Below, in pieces: positions 1 through 7,732 of a stretch of 34,046 nt of DNA (its first letter is position 1; each line of letters begins with the position of its first letter). This stretch comes from an uncultured Clostridia bacterium (GTDB lineage Bacteria; Bacillota; Clostridia; TANB77; CAG-508), in NCBI GenBank assembly GCA_944389225.1, contig CALXLP010000014.1, forward strand, positions 1 through 34,046, given 5' to 3'. The notes under the pieces are model-generated. The model had not been told where the DNA came from, did not search any database, and worked only from the letters and a program-made list of their open reading frames with translations. A program made the position numbers and the translations under genes.

Positions 1-419
1 AAAATCGTTGGTAAGAATAATAGTCCAACTGTATAACCAACATCTTTTCCAAAAGCTTTTGCTAAAGAATTACATTGGTAGATAGTAATACCTAAACACA
101 CAATCCATCCAATGATTGGAATAATAGCTGCTAAATATCCAAAGATAATCCATGGTGAAAGTCCAGAAATTCTAAATAAGATAACCAAATTATAAATTGG
201 TATAATACATTTCCAACCTTTTTCACCAGCCTTTGTGAAAACTTTCCACATTCCAGCTAATTGTATGATAGCAACAACTAACCCAATAACAAGGATAATA
301 CCTAGAAAAGCTCCTAAAATAGCTCCTAGACCTGTTGCAGCAGCAGCTTCTGTTGCATACCCATAGTCGTAATAATCATAATAACTTGGATAAGAAGAGT
401 AATAATCATAATATCCCAT
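1..419 (-). CDS. DUF5684-like small membrane protein, 3' end outside the window
   Basis: The visible part is 139 residues read from an ATG at 419, preceded by a GGGGGA ribosome binding site and an in-frame stop further upstream, so the start is secure. The N-terminus is a Tyr/Asp/Ser-rich tail (MGYYDYYSSYPSYYDYYDYG), followed by an Ala/Gly-rich membrane segment at about residues 29-52. Next comes a GEKGWKCIIPIYN stretch, then two more hydrophobic segments. The GxKGWxxxIPxYN pattern between membrane helices is typical of the DUF5684 family, some of whose members are annotated as signal-peptidase-like; no catalytic function is evident here. The gene is divergent from the hydrogenase operon and shares a 151-base intergenic region with it. 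The C-terminus lies beyond base 1. The family call is from memory of the motif. Confidence 0.7.
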   Translation of the reverse strand, partial: MGYYDYYSSYPSYYDYYDYGYATEAAAATGLGAILGAFLGIILVIGLVVAIIQLAGMWKVFTKAGEKGWKCIIPIYNLVILFRISGLSPWIIFGYLAAIIPIIGWIVCLGITIYQCNSLAKAFGKDVGYTVGLLFLPTI

Positions 420-501
420 AAATGAATCCCCCTTTCATAAACTTCACAATTAAATTTTCCCATTTTTCGACAAAAAAGTCAATATAAAACCAGAAAAAAA
501 C

Positions 502-530
502 TTGTATAAAAAATGTTAGTCTGATATAAT
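502..530 (+). promoter_or_regulatory. Probable sigma-A promoter of the hydrogenase operon
   Basis: A TATAAT at 525-530 is preceded by TGA, which makes an extended -10, and lies 17 bases after TTGTAT at 502-507. It sits about 40 bases upstream of hydC. The -35 match is weak but the extended -10 compensates. No Rex-type TTGTTAAN4TTAACAA operator was seen next to it. Confidence 0.55.
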
Positions 531-570
531 CTATGTAGTTACGCAATAAAATATACGAGGAGGTATTGAA

Positions 571-1071
571 ATGAGCGGAAATAAATGTCAATGTGGTAGT
601 CCTAAAAGGGATGAATTTATGCAAAAATTGTTTGATGAATATTTACCTATTAAAGATAATTTGATTCAAATGTTAAATGAGGTACAAGAGCATTATGGAT
701 ATATTCCACAAAATGCACAAATAGAACTTTCAGAATTTTTAAATATTCCAATGGCAGAGATTTATGGAGTCATAACTTTTTATTCGAGATTTACCCTAAA
801 ACCTAAAGGAAAATATAATATTGCAGTATGCTTGGGAACGGCATGTTATGTAAAAGGTTCTCAAAAAATCATGGATAGATTAAAAGAAAGATTGAAAATT
901 GAGTCAGGTGAAACAACAACAGATGGATTATTTTCTATTGAAGAAACTAGATGTGTTGGAGCATGTGGTTTGGCTCCAGTATTTACTGTAAATGGTGAAG
1001 TGTATGGAAAAGCAACCGTTAAAAAATTAGATGAAGTTTTAGATGAAATTATAAACAGCAAGGAGAAATAA
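571..1071 (+). CDS. hydC: NADH-linked [FeFe]-hydrogenase subunit HydC (NuoE-type, [2Fe-2S])
   Basis: This is the small thioredoxin-like [2Fe-2S] subunit of a trimeric, NAD(P)-linked, electron-bifurcating hydrogenase. It is related to complex I NuoE/HndA and probably acts in the cytoplasm, passing electrons to or from the flavin subunit. An N-terminal helical part (to about residue 80) is followed by the thioredoxin-like domain. The cluster ligands are visible as CLGTAC (C87, C92) and CVGAC (C128, C132), the family's CX4C...CX3C pattern. The 166-residue length is normal. An extra CQC near the N-terminus (C6, C8) has no assigned role. The ATG follows a GAGGAGG with 7-base spacing. The next gene starts directly after the stop. 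hydB and hydA further down make the assignment firm. Confidence 0.93.
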   Translation: MSGNKCQCGSPKRDEFMQKLFDEYLPIKDNLIQMLNEVQEHYGYIPQNAQIELSEFLNIPMAEIYGVITFYSRFTLKPKGKYNIAVCLGTACYVKGSQKIMDRLKERLKIESGETTTDGLFSIEETRCVGACGLAPVFTVNGEVYGKATVKKLDEVLDEIINSKEK

Positions 1072-1485
1072 ATGAAAAAGAATTTATTAAAAACAAATTG
1101 CTTTGATGTTAATAAAAAAATGATAATCATTGGAAGTTGTTTAGAAAATATGTTTCCTAATATATATCAAAAACTAGAACAAGAATCAACAAATATTTAT
1201 GAAGTATGTTTGGAAGAAACACATCTAAATATGGTTATTACAAAAATAGCAGGAATGTTAGCAAGAAATGATATCAAAGAAATAAAATTTGTTACAATAG
1301 ATAAATCTCCTCATTGTATTCAATTGCATTACGTTGTGAAAGAATTGGAAAATATAATGGATTTAGAGAAGATTCATATAGAGAATTATGTGGCAACAAG
1401 TGAAGGGCTAATAGAAGTTCCATTAAAAGTTATAGGGTTATCTAAAAATCTAGCAAAATTGTCAGAAATGATAAAAGAAAAATAG
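1072..1485 (+). CDS. Conserved-looking 137-residue protein in the hydrogenase operon, function unknown
   Basis: I cannot assign this protein to a named family. It begins immediately after the hydC stop, with the ribosome binding site AAGGAG inside the end of hydC, so the two are probably translationally coupled. The sequence looks like a soluble alpha/beta fold. A beta-like segment MIIIGSC (residues 17-23) is followed by helices, then KFVTIDKSPHC and QLHYVVKELENIM, giving strand-helix alternation. There are four cysteines, none arranged as an iron-sulfur motif. No signal peptide or membrane segment is seen. The position between hydC and hydB suggests a role in assembly or regulation of the hydrogenase, but that is inference only. 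Base and codon use match the neighbours. Confidence 0.7.
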   Translation: MKKNLLKTNCFDVNKKMIIIGSCLENMFPNIYQKLEQESTNIYEVCLEETHLNMVITKIAGMLARNDIKEIKFVTIDKSPHCIQLHYVVKELENIMDLEKIHIENYVATSEGLIEVPLKVIGLSKNLAKLSEMIKEK

Positions 1486-1488
1486 AGG

Positions 1489-1530
1489 TCTGTCCCTTTT
1501 GGACAAAAAATGTCCAATTTGACACGTCCC
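1489..1530 (+). repeat. 42-base hairpin repeat element, copy 1
   Basis: This copy begins TCTGTCCC and ends CACGTCCC. Its centre is a 7-bp stem TTGGACA (1499-1505) and TGTCCAA (1511-1517) with an AAAAA loop. It fills most of the gap between the 137-residue gene and hydB. The reverse complement of 3413-3454 is the same length and shares both ends. It looks like a small REP-like or miniature element; its role is unknown. Confidence 0.7.
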
Positions 1531-1544
1531 CAAAGGAGGAAAGT

Positions 1545-3404
1545 ATGAAAAGTCTAGAAGAAATTCACAAAATAAGAGAAGAAAAAAGAAAAGAATTGGA
1601 TTTAAGAGTTAATACAAAAGCAGATACCAGAGAAAAACATATTTTGGTTTGTCATGGTACAGGTTGTACTTCTTCAAAATCACCGGAAATTCTAGAAAAT
1701 TTTAGAAGAATTTTGAAAGAAAAACATATAGATAATGTAAGAGTTATTAAAACTGGTTGTTTTGGTCTTTGTGCCAAAGGACCTATCGTTATCATTAGAC
1801 CAGAAGATACTTTTTATGCAATGGTAACACCAGACGATTGTGAAGAAATTATTGAGACACATATTGTAAAAGGTGAAAGAGTAGAAAGACTACTTTGCAA
1901 AGATATTGATGGAACGATTGTAAATAGTTTGGATGAATTAAACTTTTATAAAAAGCAAAAGAGAATTGCTCTTAAAAATTGTGGTGTTGTGAATCCAGAA
2001 GAAATTGATGAATATATAGCATTTGATGGATATAAAGCATTGGAAAAAGTTTTAAAAGAAATGACACCAGATGAGGTTATTGATGTTGTAAAGGAATCAG
2101 GCTTAAGAGGTAGAGGAGGCGCTGGTTTCCCTACTGGTAAGAAATGGGAACTTACAAAGGCATCAGAAGGAGACCAAAAATATGTTGTTTGTAATGCAGA
2201 TGAAGGTGACCCAGGTGCATTTATGGATAGAAGTATTCTAGAAGGTGATCCACATTCTGTATTAGAAGCTATGGAAATTGCAGGATATAGCATTGGAGCT
2301 AATAAAGGATATATTTATGTTAGAGCTGAATATCCAATTGCAGTTCAAAGATTAAAGATTGCCATTGACCAAGCAAGAGATTATGGATTATTGGGAGAAA
2401 ACATCTTTGGAACAGATTTTAGTTTTGATATTGAAATTCGATTAGGAGCAGGTGCTTTTGTCTGTGGTGAAGAAACAGCATTATTAGAATCTATTGAAGG
2501 AAAAAGAGGTCAACCAAGAGTAAAACCACCATATCCAGCACAATCAGGATTATGGGGAAAACCAACATTAATTAACAATGTAGAAACCTATGCAAATATT
2601 GCACAAATCATATTAAAAGGAGCAAAATGGTATTCTTCTATTGGAACAGAAACCTCAAAAGGAACAAAAGTATTTGCTTTAGGTGGAAATGTCAATAACA
2701 TTGGATTAGTAGAAGTACCTATGGGAACGACTTTAAGAGAAATTATTTATGATATTGGTGGCGGAATTCCAAATGGTAGAGAATTTAAAGCTGCACAAAC
2801 AGGAGGACCTTCAGGAGGTTGTATTCCAAAAGAACACTTAGATACTCCAATTGATTATGAATCTTTAAAAGAAATTGGTTCTATGATGGGATCTGGTGGA
2901 TTAATTGTTATGGACGATACAAAATGCATGGTTTGTTTAGCAAAATTTTACCTTGAATTTACAGTTAGTGAAAGTTGTGGTAAATGTACACCATGTAGAA
3001 TTGGTACAAAAAGAATGTTAGAGATATTAGAAAGATTATGCAATGGAGAAGGAGAAGAACTTGACATATATAAATTAGAAAAATTAGCAGCAAATATACA
3101 AAAATCAAGTATATGTGGACTTGGGCAAAGTGCGCCAAATCCAGTTATTAGTACATTGAAATACTTTAGAGAAGAATTTAGACAACATGCGATTCAAAAA
3201 GAATGTAGAACATTAGAATGTAAAGCAATGGCAAAAATCACAGTCAATGAAGAAAAATGTAAAGGCTGTGGCTTATGTCAAAAACACTGTCCAGTCAATG
3301 CAATCGATGGTTCAGGAAGAGATAAAAGAATTATCAACCAAGAAAAATGTATCAAATGTGGTACATGTATTACAAGTTGCCCATTCCATGCAATCGGCAA
3401 TTAG
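1545..3404 (+). CDS. hydB: NADH-linked [FeFe]-hydrogenase subunit HydB (NuoF-type flavoprotein)
   Basis: This is the flavin and NAD(P)H-binding subunit of the trimeric hydrogenase, 619 residues. Domains in order: a thioredoxin-like [2Fe-2S] domain (C36, C41, C72, C76); a NuoF FMN/NADH domain with GRGGAGFPTG (189-198), NADEGDPGAFMDR (217-229) and GAGAFVCGEETALL (301-314); a NuoF-type [4Fe-4S] site SCGKCTPC plus C524 (ligands C478, C481, C484, C524); and a C-terminal two-cluster ferredoxin (C572, 575, 578, 582 and C602, 605, 608, 612). This architecture is that of HydB from bifurcating hydrogenases, where the flavin couples NADH and ferredoxin oxidation to hydrogen production or the reverse. 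The ATG is set by an AAAGGAGG site 9 bases upstream. Hairpin elements lie just before and just after the gene. Confidence 0.95.
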   Translation: MKSLEEIHKIREEKRKELDLRVNTKADTREKHILVCHGTGCTSSKSPEILENFRRILKEKHIDNVRVIKTGCFGLCAKGPIVIIRPEDTFYAMVTPDDCEEIIETHIVKGERVERLLCKDIDGTIVNSLDELNFYKKQKRIALKNCGVVNPEEIDEYIAFDGYKALEKVLKEMTPDEVIDVVKESGLRGRGGAGFPTGKKWELTKASEGDQKYVVCNADEGDPGAFMDRSILEGDPHSVLEAMEIAGYSIGANKGYIYVRAEYPIAVQRLKIAIDQARDYGLLGENIFGTDFSFDIEIRLGAGAFVCGEETALLESIEGKRGQPRVKPPYPAQSGLWGKPTLINNVETYANIAQIILKGAKWYSSIGTETSKGTKVFALGGNVNNIGLVEVPMGTTLREIIYDIGGGIPNGREFKAAQTGGPSGGCIPKEHLDTPIDYESLKEIGSMMGSGGLIVMDDTKCMVCLAKFYLEFTVSESCGKCTPCRIGTKRMLEILERLCNGEGEELDIYKLEKLAANIQKSSICGLGQSAPNPVISTLKYFREEFRQHAIQKECRTLECKAMAKITVNEEKCKGCGLCQKHCPVNAIDGSGRDKRIINQEKCIKCGTCITSCPFHAIGN

Positions 3405-3412
3405 GAACGTTA

Positions 3413-3454
3413 GGGACGTGCCAAATCGTTTCAAAATGGAACGAAAGGGACAGA
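3413..3454 (-). repeat. 42-base hairpin repeat element, copy 2 (inverted)
   Basis: Read on the minus strand it starts TCTGTCCC and ends CACGTCCC, exactly as copy 1. The stem is TCGTTTC (3426-3432) with GGAACGA (3438-3444), 7 bp with one G-U pair and a 5-base loop, at exactly the same offsets as in copy 1. The stem bases differ from copy 1 but pairing is kept. Confidence 0.7.
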
Positions 3455-3545
3455 ACTATGAAAATATGTATGCAAGGAAATGGTTTTTAATCAATATTAA
3501 TAGCGCGAAATATTAATTGAATGGATAATAAATTAAGGAGGAATT

Positions 3546-4886
3546 ATGTTAGAACTAACATTAGCAGATATAAAAGCATTTTCAAAAGAATACAATGATA
3601 ATCCCAACAATAAAATTATTGAAAATGCCATTACAACAAATGGATTAGAAAATGCCTGCTTAGACAGAGATATTGTTAGAGAAAATCAACCCGTTTTTAA
3701 TATCGAACTTTCTGATACCAAACGATATGACCAAAAGGAAAGTTGGAAATGTTGGATATATGCAGGATTTAATATGATTCAATATAATATGGCAGAAAAT
3801 TTAAATATGGACTTAATGAATTTTGAACTATCAAGTAATTATATTGCTTTCTTCGATAAATTAGAAAAAGCAAATAATGTTTATGAAAATATTATCAATT
3901 TATCTATTGAAAATACAAGTTTAAAATATATAAAGCAAGAAAGACTTTTAAAAGATTGTGTTACTGAAGCAGGATTTTATGAATGGTTTGCAAGTATTAT
4001 AAAAAAATATGGAATTGTGCCATATTCTTATATGCCCAACCCAAAAGAAGGAGAAGATGGTGAAAAAATTTCTCGTATCTTTAGAGAAAAAGTAAAGAAA
4101 GATGTAATTTCTTTAATAGAAGAGAAAAAGCAAGGTAAAAATGAAGAAGAACTAAGAAATCTAACAAAATTATATGCAAAACAAAATTACATATTTTTAT
4201 CAAAAATCTTGGGCGAACCACCAATGATATTTGATTTAGAATATAAAGATAAAAATGGAACATACATATCACAAAAGCAAATAACACCAATTGATTTTAA
4301 AAATCAATATCTAACATTAAATTTAGATGATTTTGTATCAATTGCCAATACGCCAATGTACAACAAAGAATATAACAAAGTATATCGATTAAAACATTTT
4401 GGAAATATATATAAAAATAGCTACAGACAATTTTTAAATTTACCAATAGAAGAGTTAAAAAGGTGTGCTATAGAACAATTGAAAGATGGAATGCCTGTAT
4501 ATATTAGTCTTGATATTTCAAATAAGTATGTTTATGAAAAACAAGGCATTTTAGATACAAGAATTTATAATTATGAAAAAACTTTAGATATGCATTCATT
4601 AGATAAAAGAGAAGGGTTAGACCTTTCAGAATTTCATTCATCACATTCCATGGCAATTACAGGTGTAAACATAGTAAATGGGCATATCGAACGATGGAAA
4701 GTAGAAGATAGTTATGGTGCAGGTCCAGATGAAAAACCAAATGGATATTATACAATGAATGATAATTATTTTAACAAATTTACAATGGATATCATTATAA
4801 ACAAAAGATACTTAACTGAAGAACAAAGAAAATTGCTAAACCAAGAACCAATTGAGTATGACATGGATATGGAAGACGAAGTTTAA
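3546..4886 (+). CDS. C1B-type cysteine peptidase (PepC / bleomycin hydrolase family)
   Basis: This 446-residue cytoplasmic protein resembles aminopeptidase C, a papain-fold enzyme that trims N-terminal residues from peptides. The active-site region reads YDQKESWKCWIYAGFN, giving the oxyanion Gln63 and nucleophile Cys69. It is followed by the typical ELSSNYIAFFDKLEKAN block (94-110). The catalytic His is in HSSHSMAITGV (His367). The third catalytic position, normally Asn in WxVENSWG, reads WKVEDSYG here, so Asp388 replaces Asn. The length is normal and there is no signal peptide. The start follows AAGGAGGA. The gene lies between hydB and hydA on the same strand, with 29 bases to hydA, an unexpected place for a peptidase. 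Activity may be altered, or the protein may serve hydrogenase maturation; that is inference. Confidence 0.85.
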   Translation: MLELTLADIKAFSKEYNDNPNNKIIENAITTNGLENACLDRDIVRENQPVFNIELSDTKRYDQKESWKCWIYAGFNMIQYNMAENLNMDLMNFELSSNYIAFFDKLEKANNVYENIINLSIENTSLKYIKQERLLKDCVTEAGFYEWFASIIKKYGIVPYSYMPNPKEGEDGEKISRIFREKVKKDVISLIEEKKQGKNEEELRNLTKLYAKQNYIFLSKILGEPPMIFDLEYKDKNGTYISQKQITPIDFKNQYLTLNLDDFVSIANTPMYNKEYNKVYRLKHFGNIYKNSYRQFLNLPIEELKRCAIEQLKDGMPVYISLDISNKYVYEKQGILDTRIYNYEKTLDMHSLDKREGLDLSEFHSSHSMAITGVNIVNGHIERWKVEDSYGAGPDEKPNGYYTMNDNYFNKFTMDIIINKRYLTEEQRKLLNQEPIEYDMDMEDEV

Positions 4887-4915
4887 TAATAGTTAAAAGA
4901 AAGAGAGATGTGGAT

Positions 4916-6667
4916 ATGGAAAAAGAAATGGTTAATTTAACAATTGACAATCAAAAAGTAACAGTGCCTGAAGGAACAACAATATTAGAAGCTGCAAAAA
5001 CAGCAGGAATTGATATCCCAACATTATGCTTTTTAAAAGACATTAATGAAGTGGGAGATTGTAGAATGTGTATTGTTGAAGTAGAAGGCAGAAGAGGATT
5101 TGCTACTTCATGTATTCAAACTGTAGAAGAGGGGATGGTTGTTCATACACATACACAAAATGTATTAGAAGCACGTCATGTAATTCTAGATTTAATAATT
5201 TCAAATCATTCTAAAGATTGTTTAACTTGTACACGTTCAGGAAATTGTGAATTACAAGCATTAGCCACAAAATTTAATGTCTTAAATATTGAATTCGAAG
5301 GAGAAAGAACAGAACACAAAATTGATGATTTATCACCATCAATTGTAAGAGATTTTAATAAATGTATCTTATGTAGAAGATGTGTAGCAGCATGTAAGAA
5401 TGTACAAAAGATTGGTGCTATTGATTGTATTAATAGAGGTTTTGAATCATGTATATCAACTGTTGGAGATCACAGTTTGAATGATGTTAACTGTACATTT
5501 TGTGGTCAATGTATAGAAGCTTGTCCAACAGGTGCTTTACATGAAAAAGAAACCATTAATGATGTATGGGTAAAATTAAAAGACCCAGAAACAACGGTTA
5601 TTGTACAAACAGCTCCAGCAGTTAGAGTTGCTCTTGGAGAAGAATTTGGTATGCCAATTGGTACAAATGTAGTAGGAAAAATGGTAACTGCATTAAAACG
5701 TTTAGGATTTGACAAAGTATTTGATACCAATACAGGTGCAGACCTTACCATTATGGAAGAAGCAAATGAATTTATAGAAAGATTTACAAAAAATGATAAT
5801 TTACCAATGATTACATCTTGTAGCCCAGGATGGGTAAAATATATAGAAATGAATTATCCAGAATTATTACCACATCTATCTAGTTGTAAATCACCTCATG
5901 AAATGTTTGGTGCTATTCTAAAAACATATTATGCCAATAGAGAAGGTTTAGACCCAGAAAAAATCTATGTGGTTTCTGTTATGCCATGTATTGCAAAGAA
6001 ATTTGAAAGACAAAGACCAGAAATGATGGAAGATAACTTATATGATGTAGATAATGTTATTACTACTAGAGAATTGGCAAGAATGATTAAGCAGGCTAAC
6101 ATCGAATTTGAAAAACTAGAAGATAGCAATTTTGATAGTCCTATTGGAGAAGCAAGTGGAGCAGGTGCTATTTTTGGAACAACTGGTGGTGTTATGGAAG
6201 CCGCTTTAAGAACAGCACAAGATACTTTAACAGGAAAAGATTTACCGAAAATTGACTTTGAACAAGTAAGAGGAGGAGAAGGTATCAAAAGGGCAACAAT
6301 TAATATTGCAGGGAAAGATATTAATGTTGTTGCAGCAAGTGGATTGGCAAATGCAAGAACCATATTAGAAGAAATCAAATCAGGTAAAGCCAACTATCAA
6401 TTTGTTGAAATTATGGCTTGCCCAGGTGGTTGTATCATGGGTGGTGGTCAACCAATTAAGAGTTCTAAAGTAAGAGCAGAAGTAGATGTTAGAAAATTAA
6501 GAGCAGATGCTTTATATACAATAGATGAAAGAAGTATTGTTAGAAAATCACATGAAAATCCATTTATGAAAAAATTATATAAGGATTTCTTAGAAAAGCC
6601 AGGAAGTGAAATTGCTGAAAGATTATTACATACAACTTATACAAAAAGAGAAAAATATAATATATAA
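4916..6667 (+). CDS. hydA: [FeFe]-hydrogenase catalytic subunit HydA
   Basis: This is the hydrogen-producing or hydrogen-oxidising subunit, 583 residues from ATG 4916. An in-frame GTG at 4910 is too close to the AGAGAG site at 4902-4907, so ATG 4916 is preferred. Domains: plant-type [2Fe-2S] (C38, C49, C52, C66); the His-ligated [4Fe-4S] (H98, C102, C105, C111); two ferredoxin clusters (C150, 153, 156, 160 and C193, 196, 199, 203); and the H-cluster domain. The H-cluster motifs are TSCSPGW (300-306), MPCIAKKFE (356-364) and EIMACPGGCIMGGGQP (498-513). The first reads TSCSP where many enzymes have TSCCP. There is no extra C-terminal [2Fe-2S] domain. Together with HydB and HydC it fits the trimeric NAD-linked, ferredoxin-coupled class. 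Maturases HydE, HydF and HydG are not in the window. Confidence 0.95.
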   Translation: MEKEMVNLTIDNQKVTVPEGTTILEAAKTAGIDIPTLCFLKDINEVGDCRMCIVEVEGRRGFATSCIQTVEEGMVVHTHTQNVLEARHVILDLIISNHSKDCLTCTRSGNCELQALATKFNVLNIEFEGERTEHKIDDLSPSIVRDFNKCILCRRCVAACKNVQKIGAIDCINRGFESCISTVGDHSLNDVNCTFCGQCIEACPTGALHEKETINDVWVKLKDPETTVIVQTAPAVRVALGEEFGMPIGTNVVGKMVTALKRLGFDKVFDTNTGADLTIMEEANEFIERFTKNDNLPMITSCSPGWVKYIEMNYPELLPHLSSCKSPHEMFGAILKTYYANREGLDPEKIYVVSVMPCIAKKFERQRPEMMEDNLYDVDNVITTRELARMIKQANIEFEKLEDSNFDSPIGEASGAGAIFGTTGGVMEAALRTAQDTLTGKDLPKIDFEQVRGGEGIKRATINIAGKDINVVAASGLANARTILEEIKSGKANYQFVEIMACPGGCIMGGGQPIKSSKVRAEVDVRKLRADALYTIDERSIVRKSHENPFMKKLYKDFLEKPGSEIAERLLHTTYTKREKYNI

Positions 6668-6681
6668 AGGGGAAGAAACAT

Positions 6682-7491
6682 ATGAAAAATTATACTTTAA
6701 AAACAAATTTTAAATTATTAATGTTAATTTTTTTAATAATTATATTTATAGCAAATCCTATTATAAGCTTCGGAGCAGATAATTTACCAGAATATTTACA
6801 AGTAAATATCGATAAGTCAGAAGTAAATATAGGAGATAGTATCAAATTAAAATTAAGTAATACACGTGCAGACCAAATTGATGGCTTAGAAGATAAAGGC
6901 GTTAGATATTTGTCAGCTAAAATTAGTTATAACAAAGATGTATTTGAATTAAATGAAGATGGAATACAAGAAGCACTTTTAGAAGATATTCCAGAAGACG
7001 GAAAAGATAAATATGGATGGAAATTACATGCATTTTCTGAAGAAACAGGAGAGATATATTTTGCGTATATGTATCCTTTATATGGAATGCTAGTAGGAAG
7101 TTGTGATATAGCTACAATTACTTTAAAAGTAAAAGATAATATACCTACTAAACAAGAAAAAATAACTTTTACCGATGTAACAATTGGTACAGATGATTAC
7201 AATGAAGTAAAAGTTGCAGACATTTCATTAGATGTTTTAGTAAAGGGAAATACCATAGAAGATGATAAACAAGAAGATAATAAACAAGAAGATAATATAA
7301 ATAATAATAATGTTATCAATGCTAATACTATCAAATATAATGAGATTAAAAAAAATGATACAACAGTGGCAAATAAGATTTTACCAAAAGCGGGAAATAC
7401 ATTTTTATGCATGATAATTCTTATATGTGTGGCACTTATTATATTCTTAATAATAAACTATAAAAAATATCAGAAGTATAAGAAAGTTTAA
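6682..7491 (+). CDS. Sortase-anchored surface protein with cohesin-like domain
   Basis: This 269-residue exported protein has an N-terminal signal peptide (hydrophobic 11-30, likely cleavage near SFGA). Its domain at about 37-190 has the alternating beta pattern and phrases typical of cohesin or related surface beta-sandwiches (VNIGDSIKLKLSN, LSAKISYNKDVFELNE, ATITLKVKDN). An Asp/Gln/Asn-rich linker follows with a repeated DDKQEDNKQEDN. It ends with the sorting signal LPKAG (234-238), a hydrophobic helix and a Lys-rich tail, so it is probably linked to peptidoglycan by sortase. LPKAG is a variant of LPxTG. It starts 14 bases after hydA, with GGGGAAG as ribosome binding site, and is followed by a strong terminator, so it seems to be the last gene of the hydrogenase operon. 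Its binding partner is unknown. Confidence 0.75.
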   Translation: MKNYTLKTNFKLLMLIFLIIIFIANPIISFGADNLPEYLQVNIDKSEVNIGDSIKLKLSNTRADQIDGLEDKGVRYLSAKISYNKDVFELNEDGIQEALLEDIPEDGKDKYGWKLHAFSEETGEIYFAYMYPLYGMLVGSCDIATITLKVKDNIPTKQEKITFTDVTIGTDDYNEVKVADISLDVLVKGNTIEDDKQEDNKQEDNINNNNVINANTIKYNEIKKNDTTVANKILPKAGNTFLCMIILICVALIIFLIINYKKYQKYKKV

Positions 7492-7498
7492 AAATAAA

Positions 7499-7541
7499 TA
7501 GTAGATTATTTTTTATGAAAATAGTCTACTATAATTTTTTT
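7499..7541 (+). terminator. Rho-independent terminator after the hydrogenase operon
   Basis: A 14-bp stem TAGTAGATTATTTT pairs with AAAATAGTCTACTA (7518-7531, one T-G pair) and is followed by a T-rich run to 7541. It closes the transcript that ends with the cohesin-like protein. Confidence 0.8.
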
Positions 7542-7549
7542 AAAAAATA

Positions 7550-7578
7550 TTGATTTTTCTTATAGATTGGTATATAGT
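7550..7578 (+). promoter_or_regulatory. Promoter of the uracil uptake leader
   Basis: TTGATT (7550-7555) and TATAGT (7573-7578) are separated by exactly 17 bases. It lies directly downstream of the previous operon's terminator and upstream of a short leader ORF and the permease fusion gene. Confidence 0.65.
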
Positions 7579-7596
7579 AAGAAAGGGTGTAGAAAA

Positions 7597-7695
7597 ATGA
7601 CAAAATTTGTAGGAAATATTACAAAACTAAAAGCAAGTGATATCAATAGAAATATTGTTTATTTAGCATTCCCAATTTTTAAATTCATAAGGTAA
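7597..7695 (+). CDS. 32-codon leader or small ORF upstream of the uracil permease fusion
   Basis: This short ORF encodes 32 residues beginning MTKFVGNITKLKASD and ending FPIFKFIR. It has an AAAGGGTG ribosome binding site 7 bases before ATG and lies 18 bases after the promoter's -10. It stops 6 bases before an intrinsic terminator hairpin. Promoter, translatable short ORF, terminator and then a pyrimidine salvage gene is the layout expected of a transcription attenuator. It could equally be a free-standing small protein. The final third of the ORF is U-rich, which would suit a UTP-sensitive pause as known for the E. coli pyrBI leader; that link is inference. No similarity to a known peptide is recognised. 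Confidence 0.5.
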   Translation: MTKFVGNITKLKASDINRNIVYLAFPIFKFIR

Positions 7696-7701
7696 GTGTT
7701 T

Positions 7702-7732
7702 ATATCAATTCAAAAAGGATTGATATTTTTTT
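7702..7732 (+). terminator. Intrinsic terminator or attenuator before uraA-upp
   Basis: ATATCAAT (7702-7709) pairs with ATTGATAT (7719-7726), followed by seven Ts. It sits between the short leader ORF and the permease gene 42 bases downstream. I saw no separate promoter between it and the gene, so read-through is probably needed for expression. Confidence 0.75.

Noticed and set aside
5965..6393. 142-codon minus-strand ORF inside hydA
   Set aside because: It lies fully antisense to the H-cluster domain and reads as Ser/Ala/Leu-rich antisense translation without start signals.
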